Source: Candidatus Tectimicrobiota bacterium (GTDB lineage Bacteria > JACPUC01). From it: a DNA stretch of 64,000 nt. Below the pieces are notes generated by a model. That model did not search any database and had not been told where the DNA came from. It saw only the letters and a list, made by a program, of their open reading frames with translations. Position numbers and translations under genes: made by a program. Location of the stretch: assembly GCA_016192455.1 (NCBI GenBank), contig JACPUC010000010.1:95278-159277 (forward strand), in the 5' to 3' direction. This document shows positions 34,527 through 44,671 of the stretch, piece after piece. The stretch's first letter is position 1, and each line of letters begins with the position of its first letter.

Positions 34527-37500
34527 CTACGGTATGGCCACGGCGAGCCACCGGCGGACTACCCCTTGCGGCGTGCTCACGAGCCACTCGAAGACGCCGT
34601 TCGTTTCGGGTGTGAGGGCAAAGCCGGAGAAGGAAGCGGAGCCAATCGCAACTTGGTTCCCTCGGAATGCCCCACTGGTGAAGTTCAGGAGTGGAACAAG
34701 CCGAGTGTTCAACTCGTGCGGGCCTAGAAAGAGCCGCTCAGCAAGGAGCGGTTCGGCTTCTCCAGGGACGTGCAGCCGCAGCGTGAGAAGGACCGGGGCG
34801 GTCGAAGTAATACGGTCCGGGACGACGCTCAGGAAGGGAGGAAGCGGAAGGTTGGGGAAGGTTTCCAGCTCGAAGCTCGCCACTTCGTTGGTTGCGCTGT
34901 CCGTCACATAGGCGCGCCCGCCCCCAGGCGCCACGGCGACGCGCTGAAGGTGCCCGCCCAGCACGATTCTGCGGCTGACGGCCAGCACGTCAAGGTCGAG
35001 CACGTGCAGCTCGCCCCGCCCGCCGTTGAGGACCAATGCCTGCAATCCGTTGGGCGTGAGGGCGATGCCGAAGGGCCGGTTGATGATCTGGCCGGAAGAG
35101 GTGACTGTAAGGTCTCGAAGGTCAACGGCACTGACGCTGTTCCCAAGCTCGCTGACGACGTAGGCGGTTCGGCCACTCGGAGCTACAACGACGGCGTTGG
35201 GCGCTTCATCGACCGCCAAGCGCGCCAGCACGCCGAGTGGCTCGAGCGCGACGAGCACTACCTGAGCAGCAGCTTGATCGGTAACTACAGCAAGAGATCC
35301 ATCCGCCGTCAACGCAATGCCGACGGGTGCGCCGCCGATTTCGAGCGTGCCTAGCTGGGCAAGTGCATCAAGGTCAACTACGCTGAGACTGCCGCCAAGT
35401 ACATTGGCCACCACCGCGGTCGAACCGTCGGGGGTAATGGCAACGCCATGCGGGCCCTCGCCGACTGCCACCTCGCCTCGCACGGTGAGGCCACCCAGGT
35501 CTACAACGGTGACGCTGCCGCCCTCAAAGTTGGTGACCACGGCCGTTGAGCCGTCGCTGCTGATTGCTGCTTCCACCGGCCGCTGCCCCACGGGGAGCGT
35601 GGCCACGATTTCATGGGTCGCGGTGTCGATCAGGCTCAGCGAATTCCGCTCGCTTGAACCCGGGCCCCTTGAATTGACGACCAGCACCTGCTGGCCGCCT
35701 GGCCGCACGGTGATCCCTACGGGAACATCGCCCATGGGGGAGCGGGCTGCTGCCGGGGAGCGCTGGATGCTTCCAGCAGGTTGAAGGATAACGAAGTTGC
35801 CGCTGCGCTCTTCCTGCACCAGGAGGCCATCGCGGGTGATGTAACGGATGCCTGCCGTCTGCAAACTGCCGAAATCGGTGGCTACGCCCCGCCCGTCCGC
35901 AAACACATATGCGGGGGACCTGACAAAGTCTGCCCGGTGGCCATCCACCAGTGCGGAGTATGCCAGAAACCGCTCGCGGGGATTTATCGCCAGCCATCCA
36001 TTGGGCGGCAATGTCAATGGCCCTTGCTCGGGCAGCGCGACGCGCCACGGCAGCGGCGTGTGGTCGTCCTGGCCGTCGGCATCTGCATCGATAAACCCAT
36101 CGTGGTTGACGTAGACCGTAAGCCCGTTTGCATACTGGCTCACGATGCGAACGTCAACGAAGTCGATACCCTCGATCAGCGCCTCTGACAGAGTCAGGAT
36201 CGCATCGCCGCTCACGTAGCGGATCGACGCCAGCGGCGCGGCAAGGTACTGCGCCTGAAGTTGTTGCATCAGGTAGTACTCTTTGATCGCGGTGCGGAGG
36301 AACTGGTTGTCCGTCGTCACCTCGAAGTCGAACCCGGCGTCGGAGAAGTAGCCTGCGTGGCCGAAGGCGATCTGTGTGGCGCGGTACCGATCAAAGTCGA
36401 ACCTGCCAGGATCGATCTTTGCTGGCGGCAGGAACGGGCCGCGGAAGCTGCCGGCGAAGCGGTCGTAGAGACCCATGCCGTGGTTGGCCATGAGCGGCTT
36501 CACCACCGTCAGCTCGAAGTCGGGTATGAGGCGAGCCCCTGCCCCTCCCTCAATCTCGCGTTCCACGCCATCGACATAACCGGCGTAGTACGAATCGAAG
36601 CGGTGGCTGTCGCGTCCCCCCTCGCCCAGCAGGGGACCCTGGTAGATCTGCTGCTGGTGACGAAACAGCTCCCTGGCGCTCGCAATCATCTGCCGCAAAC
36701 TGCGCGCCTGGGGGTTGGCGGCGTTCAAATCGGCGAGGTTGAGGGAGCCGGGATCGACCGAGGGGAGCACGTCGAGGAAGCCGGCGCCGGGGTTGTAGGC
36801 GCGGGCGATGCGCGAGCTCTGGTCGCGGGCGAAGGGGAGCATCTTGTCCGGTGCAATGAGGTACGACTGGATCCCTCTCGTCACGTTAAGCCAGCCCTCC
36901 TTGAAGCTGAGGTCGGCGTGGCGCGCGATGGCCGCCTCCTCGAAGAGTGGACTGTTCGGATACATGTGGAGGTAGTTTTCGTGCAACGCCAGAAGATAGC
37001 CGGCCTCGCGCACCGCTGCCAGCAGCTCGCCGAACGAGCCAGACCTCTCCGGCGTGAAATCGTTGGCGGGAAAATGCGCCGGCAGCTCATTGTCGAAGCC
37101 GGCCTGCTGCCATTGGTGGTAGAGCAGGAGCACGTCGTTCAGACCCAGGGCCGCCAGCTGGCGCACCAGCGACGCCGCGGTGCGGAAGCGTCGGCCGCTG
37201 CCGGGCGAGCCTCCTTCGGCTATCAGGAAGGCCGTGTCCGATGTTCCCTGCCAGCGCCCCGTGCGGCCATCGAAGACGAGGTCGGACACCTCGTCGCGAT
37301 TCAGTTCCCGGTAGAACCAGTTGCGCTGGCCCTGGGTGGGACTGAAATCTGTCGAGGCAGCGAACCGCTCACCGTTGAATTCAATCTGCGCCTCGAAGGC
37401 GGTGAGGTTGTAAGGGGAAGGCAGCAGGGCGAGAATGTTGAAAGCAAGCTCATCAGCGCGCTCCAGGTCCACCATGAGGTCAAAGGAAACCTCTTCGGTG

Positions 37501-38609
37501 GCGCCATTCTCAATGGTGTGCGACCACAGGCGCTGCCCGTTCTTGGTAATCTCGACCAGCACTTCAAAACCGAGATCGTCCAGATCGCGAGCACTGCCGA
37601 ACACGTGAGCTCGCCCCTGACCAGGACTGACCCACACCCGCGCCACCCCGCTCCTAAACAGGTCGAAATTCCACAGGTCCCAGACCACCCGTGTGTTGAG
37701 CGCGTCGCGGTACGGCGACTTCTCATGGGCGATGTTGGGGAACAGGTCCTCGACTCGCTGGCTAACGGTGACGTACATCGTCTCGTCGAGCGCCAGCACG
37801 TCTCCGTCGCTGTCCTGCTCATAGAGCGCCGTCGTGCTCGCCCGAATCGAGTCAGGGCCGAAGATCTCCGGACTGTCTTTCTCGATGCGCGTCGCGTTAC
37901 TCAGCACCTTATCCGGGTAGAGGGAGAAGAAGAGATTCTGCTGACCTTTGCTGAGCGCGATCGGAATGTCCGACATGTAAGGGATGACGATCTCCTCTGG
38001 ACTGGGCGTGTTCAGGCTGCGGCCAATGTGAAACCCGGCATAACCGAAGAGCGTCTTTGCACTCACCCCTACAGAGGCGACGTGGACCACCAGCGTTCTG
38101 CCGCATAAGCGCACCTCGTAGCGTCGCTCAAGAACCTCTTCTCCAAACATGTCGCGAAACCTGAGGATGACCGCGTCACCTGCCTGCTCATGCGATACCA
38201 GGGCGCTGTGCCCCATCTCGAGGAAGCTGCCCTGCCAGATGATCGAGCCGTCGGCTAACCGATAAAGGGGCCCGGCAAATGCCGTGGGGCTGATGTACGT
38301 CTCCCCTCCATCAACCGAGGCGTTGATCTTCAGCAACCCGGCAGAGAGATCAGCCAGGTTCATGGTGTACTCGACTGCGTCGTCTGGGCGGAACAAAAAC
38401 CGATAGCGTGCGACAGGAGAAGTCTCGAAGACAACAGACGTATCGCCAATGCGAGTAGCGCCCAGAGGTGGAAGGGTTACCTGCCCGCCGTTCCAGCAAG
38501 CATCGGCTGCGCCACTTAAGAGTAAGGTTAGGAAGAGCAGCAACACAGGGGCCAGGACCCACCTGTACGACACAAGTTTTCGAGCAACTGTGGAAAGAAG
38601 GTGATTCAT
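34527..38609 (-). CDS. Giant exported protein with glycosidase-like region and YVTN propeller
   Basis: About 1360 aa. The N-terminus carries a signal peptide (WVLAPVLLLFLTLLLSGAAD). Residues about 100-900 resemble the DUF5696-type TIM-barrel glycosidase-like proteins: LAALGLNDVLLLYHQWQQAG, AAVREAGYLLALHENYLHMY and a long beta-sandwich before it. From about residue 960 there are at least five YVTN-type repeats (VGQRPVEAAISSDGSTAVVT, GEGPHGVAITPDGSTAVVAN) making a beta-propeller. It may bind or degrade a polysaccharide outside the cell; the enzyme activity is inference. The ATG at 38609 has GGGGTTGAG upstream. No partner gene is nearby. Confidence 0.75.
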   Translation of the reverse strand: MNHLLSTVARKLVSYRWVLAPVLLLFLTLLLSGAADACWNGGQVTLPPLGATRIGDTSVVFETSPVARYRFLFRPDDAVEYTMNLADLSAGLLKINASVDGGETYISPTAFAGPLYRLADGSIIWQGSFLEMGHSALVSHEQAGDAVILRFRDMFGEEVLERRYEVRLCGRTLVVHVASVGVSAKTLFGYAGFHIGRSLNTPSPEEIVIPYMSDIPIALSKGQQNLFFSLYPDKVLSNATRIEKDSPEIFGPDSIRASTTALYEQDSDGDVLALDETMYVTVSQRVEDLFPNIAHEKSPYRDALNTRVVWDLWNFDLFRSGVARVWVSPGQGRAHVFGSARDLDDLGFEVLVEITKNGQRLWSHTIENGATEEVSFDLMVDLERADELAFNILALLPSPYNLTAFEAQIEFNGERFAASTDFSPTQGQRNWFYRELNRDEVSDLVFDGRTGRWQGTSDTAFLIAEGGSPGSGRRFRTAASLVRQLAALGLNDVLLLYHQWQQAGFDNELPAHFPANDFTPERSGSFGELLAAVREAGYLLALHENYLHMYPNSPLFEEAAIARHADLSFKEGWLNVTRGIQSYLIAPDKMLPFARDQSSRIARAYNPGAGFLDVLPSVDPGSLNLADLNAANPQARSLRQMIASARELFRHQQQIYQGPLLGEGGRDSHRFDSYYAGYVDGVEREIEGGAGARLIPDFELTVVKPLMANHGMGLYDRFAGSFRGPFLPPAKIDPGRFDFDRYRATQIAFGHAGYFSDAGFDFEVTTDNQFLRTAIKEYYLMQQLQAQYLAAPLASIRYVSGDAILTLSEALIEGIDFVDVRIVSQYANGLTVYVNHDGFIDADADGQDDHTPLPWRVALPEQGPLTLPPNGWLAINPRERFLAYSALVDGHRADFVRSPAYVFADGRGVATDFGSLQTAGIRYITRDGLLVQEERSGNFVILQPAGSIQRSPAAARSPMGDVPVGITVRPGGQQVLVVNSRGPGSSERNSLSLIDTATHEIVATLPVGQRPVEAAISSDGSTAVVTNFEGGSVTVVDLGGLTVRGEVAVGEGPHGVAITPDGSTAVVANVLGGSLSVVDLDALAQLGTLEIGGAPVGIALTADGSLAVVTDQAAAQVVLVALEPLGVLARLAVDEAPNAVVVAPSGRTAYVVSELGNSVSAVDLRDLTVTSSGQIINRPFGIALTPNGLQALVLNGGRGELHVLDLDVLAVSRRIVLGGHLQRVAVAPGGGRAYVTDSATNEVASFELETFPNLPLPPFLSVVPDRITSTAPVLLTLRLHVPGEAEPLLAERLFLGPHELNTRLVPLLNFTSGAFRGNQVAIGSASFSGFALTPETNGVFEWLVSTPQGVVRRWLAVAIP

Positions 38610-38734
38610 CTCAACCCCGACCCTTTTGGTGACAGCGCAGAGCATGATATGCTTTGGCTCCGCTCCCCCTTCGTGCGCTACTTACGTGGCATCTGCGTGC
38701 GGGCCCATTGCGCAAGTTCACTCTGGCCTTCTCC

Positions 38735-41700
38735 TCATTCCCGCACCGCCTCCCCTTGCGCTCGAACCTCCTCGTACACCCGCTTCTGCAGGTGCTTACC
38801 AACGAGATTCTGGAACTCCTTGTCATTGATGAAGCGGGCCGTGATGTCTTCGTTCTGCTCCATGCGGTCGATGAACAGACCCTCAAGCGCCTTCAGGAAG
38901 ACGTAGCCGAAGTTCTCTATGGTGTTGGCCAGGGCGGCCTGCCGGATGCCAGGATTGGCGATGGCGTCCTCCCGGATCGAATCAAGGAAAAGTTGGTCCC
39001 CTGGCTTGAAGTCCGTGCCGAAGCGTTCGTTGAGGAGGTCGATCAACCTCGACAGCTCGATTTCCTCGCCTTGCATGGCGCCGGTTCCGACAGCTACCGG
39101 CCCCGCGACCTCGCCGCCTTTTCCCGCTTCAAGGCTGATCGAGCCCTCGCTGATCTTTTGCAGCCGGTAGAACTTCAGCGCCACCTCCTCATCGAAGCTG
39201 TAGACAGGCCCCAGGTCGCCTTTCGGCAACTTTGCGAGAAGGTATCGGAGGTAGGAGTAGAGCTTCTCCAAGTCCGAGTCCTGGAATGGAATAACCTGTG
39301 ACAGAAAGGCGTAGAGATTCCGGAAGGCGATGAGCGTGGTGCGGAACTCCTCTCGATCCTCGTCGTCGAGCTGCTGGTACCTCGCCACCGCCGGGTCGAG
39401 GCAAGCGTTCATGCGGGCGTTGTCCGCGGCGGTCTGCGTGCGCTTCGGCCTGTAGAAAACCCTGCAGAACTCCTCCACCTCGGCCTGGTGGTAGACTTGC
39501 CGGCTATCGAGCTTCGCCTGAAGCTCGTAGAGCTGCCTCGGCTCGGCCCGCTCGCCGATGAGCGTCTGTTCATAGTACGGCTGGAAGGCCGCCAGGATTT
39601 CCTCGGGTTCGTTTACGAAGTCGAGGACGAACGTATCCTCCTTGCCGGGGCACACGCGGTTCAGGCGCGACAGGGTCTGCACCGCCTGCAAACCCGCCAG
39701 GCGCTTGTCGACGTACATCGTGTGGAGGAGGGGCTGGTCAAAGCCGGTCTGGTACTTCTCGGCCACCAGGAGGACCTGGTACTCGTCCGTAGCGAAGCGC
39801 TCCGGTAGCTCCTTCTCGCGGATGCCCTGGTTCATTCCCGGCTCGGTGTACTCAACACCCGGCGCGTCGGGGTCTGCAACCGTGCCCGAGAAGGCGACCA
39901 GCACCTTGATCCCCGCATAGCCCTTCTCGGCGATGTAGCTATCGAACGCCTGCTTGTAGCGCACGGCGGGTAGGCGGCTGGAGGTCACCACCATGGCCTT
40001 GGCCCTGCCGCCGATCTTGTGCATCGTGAAGTGCCGGAAGTGCTCGACCATCACCTCCGTCTTCTGGGCGATGTTGTGCGGGTGCAGGCTCATGAACCGC
40101 GCCAGCGCCCGCGCCGCCTTGCGCTTGTCCACGCGCGGATCGTCGGCAATGGACTTGATGAGGCGGTAGTAGGTCTTGTAGGTCGTGTAGTGCCGCAGCA
40201 CGTCGAGGATGAACCCCTCCTCGATGGCCTGGCGCATGCTGTAGAGGTGCGAGGGGTGCGGCTTGCCGTCCGGCCCTTCCTGCCCGAAGACCTCCAGCGT
40301 CTTGTACTTCGGGGTGGCGGTGAAGGCGAAGAAGCTGATGTTCGGCTGGTGCCCGCGCTTCAGGATCGCCTTCAGGATTTCTTCCTCGTAATCCGGCAGG
40401 CTCCGGCCCCCGGCATACGCGGCTACTTCTTCCCGCACCACGGCTTCGGCCAGGACGCCCTTCAGCTCCGTCGCCGTCTCGCCCCCTTGCGAGCTGTGGG
40501 CTTCGTCGATGATGACGGCGTAGCGGCGCTTCGGCAGGTCGCCGATCTTCTCGGTGACGAAGGGAAATTTCTGCAGCGTCGTGATGACGATGGGCACGCC
40601 CACCGCCAACGCCTGCGCGAGCTGGGCCGAGTCCGCGTCGATCTTCCGCACCACGCCTTGCTTGTGCTCGAACTGGTAGATCGTGTTCTGGAGCTGCTGG
40701 TCAAGCACCACGCGGTCGGTCACGACGATGACGGAGTCGAACACCTTCTCGTCGCGCTCGTCGTAGAGGCTTGCCAGCCGGTGGGCGAGCCAGGCGATGG
40801 AATTGCTCTTGCCGCTGCCGGTGGAGTGCTGGACGAGGTAGTTGACCCCCGCCCCCGCCTGTCGCGCCTGGGAAACCAGCCGTCGCACACAGTCGAGCTG
40901 GTGGTGGCGCGGAAAGATCATGCTCTCCCGCCGCACCCGCTTGCCGCCGAGCCGCTTCTCCTCGATCTGCAGGTGGATGAACCGCCCCAGGATGTCGAGC
41001 AGGCTATGACGCTCCAGGACTTCCTCCCACAGGTAGGCCGTCCTCCAGCCCTTGGGGTTCTCCGGGTTACCCGCGCCACCTGCGCAGCCCTTGTTGAACG
41101 GCAGGAAATGGGTGCTGCGGCCCGAGAGGCGCGTGGTCATGGAGACCTCGTCGGGGTCCACCGCGAAATGGACGAGGGCGCGCCTCTTGAACTGAAAGAT
41201 GAGGTCGGCGGGGTCGCGGTCGTGCTGGTACTGGTGCGCGGCGTTGCGCCAGGTCTGCCCGGTCATCGGGTTCTTCAGCTCCGCCGTGACGATGGGGATG
41301 CCGTTCAGGCTCAGAACCACGTCCAAGGTGTTGCCGTGGCGGTTTGAGTAACGGAGCTGGCGGGTGATGGTCAGGCGGTTGGCGGCGTAGAGGCGCTGCG
41401 TCTCGGGGTTCATGCCGCTGGCGGGCGCGAAGTAAGCGGCGCGGAAGAGCTTGCCGAAGCACTTGAAACCGTGCCGCAGCACCTTCAGGCAGCCCACGTG
41501 CTCCGAGTCGAGCGCCCGGCAGAGGTCCTCCAGCAGCGTCGCCTCGGCCTTCTCCTTTTGCAGGTTCTTGAGGTACTCCCACTCCTTTGGCTGCGTCTCC
41601 AGGACGAAGGCGAGGAAGACCTTCAGGTCGATGCAGCGCTCGCGGTCGAAGGCGTCACGCTCGCCCTTGGCGTAGCCGCCGGAAGAGACGAGGTATTCCT

Positions 41701-41743
41701 CGATGGCTGATTCAAAGGCGGCTTCGGTGTGTGGGCCGGGCAT
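38735..41743 (-). CDS. hsdR: Type I restriction enzyme R subunit (HsdR)
   Basis: A 1002-aa motor-nuclease. The PD-(D/E)xK nuclease is near the N-terminus: Asp of NTLDVVLSLNG (D141) and E-x-K of IVTAELKNP (E155, K157). The SF2 translocase follows with Walker A (QHSTGSGKSNSIAW), DEAH box (YAVIIDEAHSSQGG) and FAFTATPKYKT, then a helical C-terminal domain that contacts HsdM. The ATG at 41743 overlaps the stop of the DUF4411 gene as ATGA and has GGGAGGGG upstream. It is the last gene of a six-gene operon. The complex would cut unmethylated DNA after ATP-driven translocation. Confidence 0.95.
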   Translation of the reverse strand: MPGPHTEAAFESAIEEYLVSSGGYAKGERDAFDRERCIDLKVFLAFVLETQPKEWEYLKNLQKEKAEATLLEDLCRALDSEHVGCLKVLRHGFKCFGKLFRAAYFAPASGMNPETQRLYAANRLTITRQLRYSNRHGNTLDVVLSLNGIPIVTAELKNPMTGQTWRNAAHQYQHDRDPADLIFQFKRRALVHFAVDPDEVSMTTRLSGRSTHFLPFNKGCAGGAGNPENPKGWRTAYLWEEVLERHSLLDILGRFIHLQIEEKRLGGKRVRRESMIFPRHHQLDCVRRLVSQARQAGAGVNYLVQHSTGSGKSNSIAWLAHRLASLYDERDEKVFDSVIVVTDRVVLDQQLQNTIYQFEHKQGVVRKIDADSAQLAQALAVGVPIVITTLQKFPFVTEKIGDLPKRRYAVIIDEAHSSQGGETATELKGVLAEAVVREEVAAYAGGRSLPDYEEEILKAILKRGHQPNISFFAFTATPKYKTLEVFGQEGPDGKPHPSHLYSMRQAIEEGFILDVLRHYTTYKTYYRLIKSIADDPRVDKRKAARALARFMSLHPHNIAQKTEVMVEHFRHFTMHKIGGRAKAMVVTSSRLPAVRYKQAFDSYIAEKGYAGIKVLVAFSGTVADPDAPGVEYTEPGMNQGIREKELPERFATDEYQVLLVAEKYQTGFDQPLLHTMYVDKRLAGLQAVQTLSRLNRVCPGKEDTFVLDFVNEPEEILAAFQPYYEQTLIGERAEPRQLYELQAKLDSRQVYHQAEVEEFCRVFYRPKRTQTAADNARMNACLDPAVARYQQLDDEDREEFRTTLIAFRNLYAFLSQVIPFQDSDLEKLYSYLRYLLAKLPKGDLGPVYSFDEEVALKFYRLQKISEGSISLEAGKGGEVAGPVAVGTGAMQGEEIELSRLIDLLNERFGTDFKPGDQLFLDSIREDAIANPGIRQAALANTIENFGYVFLKALEGLFIDRMEQNEDITARFINDKEFQNLVGKHLQKRVYEEVRAQGEAVRE

Positions 41744-42267
41744 CAGTCCCCTCCCGTCCATTCAAACCGAATGGCTAAATCCTTGAGCATGAAAAAGGTG
41801 TCCTTGTAGGTCACGTTGAATTGGGCGCAAACATCGGGAAGCAGGACGCGGTTTCTGGATTCAGGGCGCGGCTGTTCATTCGTCACAACAATCGTATCGT
41901 GGATCATCGCGTACGCAACGAGCCAGCCGTCCGCTTCCGTTGCAAACTTCGCCTTGGCTCGGTCGAAATACTGGGGATTTCGCTGCTCCCATAGCATGAC
42001 TTCGGCATAGGCAGAAGTCACGCCTTCGCCGTCCGTGTTGAGAAAGAAGTCGGAGCGCAGGTTTTTTTTGACCCATTGCACCAGATCCTCGGTCTTCCTC
42101 CCGGCAAGCAGCTCGCTTCTCACTCTATCGAGGCTGCGGATCCTCCCGGCTTTGTAATGGTGAATCAGGCTTCCCCAGAATCCGGGACAAATCTCGAATG
42201 CGTAATACTGATTTTTTGCTGATATGAACACATCCGCGTCCATAATATATATCCGTGCTGCATTCAT
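41743..42267 (-). CDS. DUF4411-type PIN-like protein, probable toxin
   Basis: A 174-aa protein with PIN-domain features: an N-terminal Asp pair in IYIMDADVFISAKNQYY, an acidic patch FATEADGWLVAYAMIHDTIV with the central Asp, and VVTNEQPRPESRNRV. This is the DUF4411 pattern, usually found as the second gene after an HTH-ImmA/IrrE protein. It would be a metal-dependent RNase toxin, held by its upstream partner. It overlaps both neighbours by a few bases and sits inside the type I R-M operon. Confidence 0.85.
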   Translation of the reverse strand: MNAARIYIMDADVFISAKNQYYAFEICPGFWGSLIHHYKAGRIRSLDRVRSELLAGRKTEDLVQWVKKNLRSDFFLNTDGEGVTSAYAEVMLWEQRNPQYFDRAKAKFATEADGWLVAYAMIHDTIVVTNEQPRPESRNRVLLPDVCAQFNVTYKDTFFMLKDLAIRFEWTGGD

Positions 42268-43418
42268 GGCAGGTCAAATCCCAGGCGGCGGGCATACTCT
42301 TGGAAGGCGCCGCCACGCAACCCGGTTAAGTCATATGCCTCTTTGAAGCTGACCCGCCCTTCTTTCGCGGCACGGATGATCTGCATGGCAAACATTTGAC
42401 TAACACGCACATTCTGGTTGTTGTAGAAATCGCCTCCACCCGCACTCTTCCTCTGCCTGCGCTCTTGCCTGATGTAGGCATAGTAGAAGGTAAAAAACGT
42501 TTCACGGTCCACCAAACGTAGGTCCATTGCCCGGCGGCCGGCGACGGTGGGGCTGACTTTGAATTCTCTGGCAAGCTCCTCGAACGGTTGCGGCTTGTCT
42601 TTCACGTCACGCCAGTGGGCTTTCAGCTCCCGCGCCGGCAGCAGGAATTCCGCCGCTGCCTTGTCACAAAATCTTTCGACTTCCGTACCGTCGGGAAAAA
42701 TGTCCCTGAATCCGGACACCCCTTCGCCTTCGGGACCCAACCAGATATGCGCCAGTTCGTGAGCCAGCGTGAACATCTGCGCCGACTTCGCGTCCGCGCC
42801 GTTTACGAAGATGAGGGGCGCATACGCATCACAGAGGGCGAAGCCGCGAAACTCCTCCACGTCCAGCGTGCGGTGCGTGTTATTCCCCACCACGCCGTTG
42901 ATCACCGCCATAATGCCCAGGTGCTCGATACCGCGGCGCAATTCGCCGACCGCTTCTTCCCAAGTGCGGACCTCGGCGGCCCACCCCTCGCCGAAACCGA
43001 TGGTGCGCCGCATCTCACGCCCGACAGCATCCGGATCGTCGGTCAACCGTGCGGTTCCCACGAAATCCAACGGCTCCGCTTCGCATTCGAGGCGCTCCTC
43101 ACGCAGCCATGCCTGGCGCCGTTGCATCGTGTAGATGGTGTCCAGCAGATCGGGGCTTGGACGGGTAACCTCCCCAGGACGGATCGTGCGAAAATCGGGA
43201 ATCGGGATACGTTCCTCGGGGGGATCGGGCAGAAAGAGGTACCCGATTGGAACGTACAACGCCTTCGCGAAGTCCTCCAACTGCTTGAGCGTCGGTTGCG
43301 CTTCGCCTTGTTCCCATTGATCGAGCTTCGGGAACTTCTTGGCAAGCTCCTCCACGGTGCGATCAGCCCGCTCGCGTGCCCAGCGCAGCAGCTTCGGTTG
43401 GACCATGACCCGGGCCAT
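42264..43418 (-). CDS. HTH-ImmA/IrrE metallopeptidase, probable antitoxin
   Basis: A 384-aa protein with an N-terminal XRE helix-turn-helix (RTVEELAKKFPKLDQWEQGE to LEDFAKALYVPIGYLFLPDP) and a central ImmA/IrrE peptidase with the zinc motif HELAH (MFTLAHELAHIWLGPEGEG). The C-terminal region is helical. Fusions of this kind pair with DUF4411-like genes as toxin-antitoxin modules, and can cleave or repress regulators on DNA damage. Start ATG 43418 overlaps the hsdS stop by one base (TGATG). Confidence 0.9.
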   Translation of the reverse strand: MARVMVQPKLLRWARERADRTVEELAKKFPKLDQWEQGEAQPTLKQLEDFAKALYVPIGYLFLPDPPEERIPIPDFRTIRPGEVTRPSPDLLDTIYTMQRRQAWLREERLECEAEPLDFVGTARLTDDPDAVGREMRRTIGFGEGWAAEVRTWEEAVGELRRGIEHLGIMAVINGVVGNNTHRTLDVEEFRGFALCDAYAPLIFVNGADAKSAQMFTLAHELAHIWLGPEGEGVSGFRDIFPDGTEVERFCDKAAAEFLLPARELKAHWRDVKDKPQPFEELAREFKVSPTVAGRRAMDLRLVDRETFFTFYYAYIRQERRQRKSAGGGDFYNNQNVRVSQMFAMQIIRAAKEGRVSFKEAYDLTGLRGGAFQEYARRLGFDLP

Positions 43419-44671
43419 CAGGCGACCTCCTGGCGCACGTCGATCTTGCCGGTCACCGCCGCGGAGATGAGGGCGATGCGGTATTCGCGGAGGAGAGCGA
43501 CGCTATGCTCGATCGTGGTGCTGATTGAAGAGACGTCTTCGCTCACTCGATCGAGGTGTTCTGCAATCACTTGCTGCTCGTTAAGGGGTAGAAGCAGGAC
43601 ACGAAGACCCGCTATTAGTTCGCAATTCAGGGCAGGCTGATTGGCTCCACGGCCTCCTTCGCGGATCGGCTCGTACATGTGCTGGAGCAAGTAGTGCACG
43701 TATCGGCCAACCAATCGGCTCCTCGGAATGATAGCGGCCATGTTTTGATTGATTGCAGCATCGGTTGCCATCAGGGCCGACATGCCACGCGTACGACCTT
43801 GACCAACCAACCCGATCACCACAGAACCGGCAGGCACGACCTCCAGTCCGGACTCTAGCCGGGCGGTCTCGGTGATCCACTCGGATGGTTCCGTAATTAT
43901 GTCTTCATTGACCTTCGAACTCGATAGCCACGGAACGTCTCCGTCCATCCAGTACTCCATGTGGGTACGTGACGGCGTCGAACCGTTCCGCACTCGCGCA
44001 AAGTACCCAAGCCGCACAACTAACCAGTACGCGGGAACTTCACCCAGCCACTCGATGCCGGAGTCCTTCATCTTGACGCTATGATTAAGGCCCTTGGTGA
44101 CCGCATGGCTGATGAGGGCGGCGCGCTTCTCCTGGAGGAGCTCGATCTGCCGCTGCTTCTTCGCAATCAGCAAATCAATCCGCGCCGTCTCGCGGTCAAG
44201 GAAGGCGGCAATGGACCGCTGTTCGTCGGGGGGAGGAGTTGGCAGACGTCGGCCATATGCGTCCTCGCGGTCCAACCCGGGGACTGCGGAGTCCTTTGAC
44301 ACATCATCGAGCCGAACCCACGTCAGAGCGTAGTACAACCACCGAAGGTTCACATTCGAGAAGCGAGCGTCGACGAAATAGGTTGTGTCAATCGCGAATA
44401 CCGGAGCTTCGGAGTATTGCACCTTTCCAAATGAGCCTTTACGTCCAACAACGATACACGGAGCGATCGCATTTGAATGATTGTGTGCGCCCACCGGACC
44501 ATTCGAACCGTAGACCGGAATCTCACCATCGCCACGATTATCGGATGCCAATGCTTCACCGTACGCTAGCCGACAAATGCGTTTCAGACCATGAAAATCC
44601 CAATGCTCGGGCACGTCGCCCAGCCATTCGACGCCGGACGGCTTGTACCGTGGATACGCCTCCTTGCTCAT
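43418..44671 (-). CDS. hsdS: Type I restriction enzyme specificity subunit (HsdS)
   Basis: A 417-aa protein with the two-fold HsdS plan. Target recognition domain 1 starts after YKPSGVEWLGDVPEHW and domain 2 after MKDSGIEWLGEVPAYW; each is followed by a helical spacer (DEQRSIAAFLDRETARIDLL, NEQQVIAEHLDRVSEDVSSI). These domains read a bipartite DNA target. The target cannot be predicted here. Start ATG 44671 overlaps the upstream nuclease gene as ATGA. Confidence 0.94.
   Translation of the reverse strand: MSKEAYPRYKPSGVEWLGDVPEHWDFHGLKRICRLAYGEALASDNRGDGEIPVYGSNGPVGAHNHSNAIAPCIVVGRKGSFGKVQYSEAPVFAIDTTYFVDARFSNVNLRWLYYALTWVRLDDVSKDSAVPGLDREDAYGRRLPTPPPDEQRSIAAFLDRETARIDLLIAKKQRQIELLQEKRAALISHAVTKGLNHSVKMKDSGIEWLGEVPAYWLVVRLGYFARVRNGSTPSRTHMEYWMDGDVPWLSSSKVNEDIITEPSEWITETARLESGLEVVPAGSVVIGLVGQGRTRGMSALMATDAAINQNMAAIIPRSRLVGRYVHYLLQHMYEPIREGGRGANQPALNCELIAGLRVLLLPLNEQQVIAEHLDRVSEDVSSISTTIEHSVALLREYRIALISAAVTGKIDVRQEVA

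Noticed and set aside
36261-38108. 615-aa plus-strand ORF
   Set aside because: Shadow of the giant exported protein gene on the minus strand.
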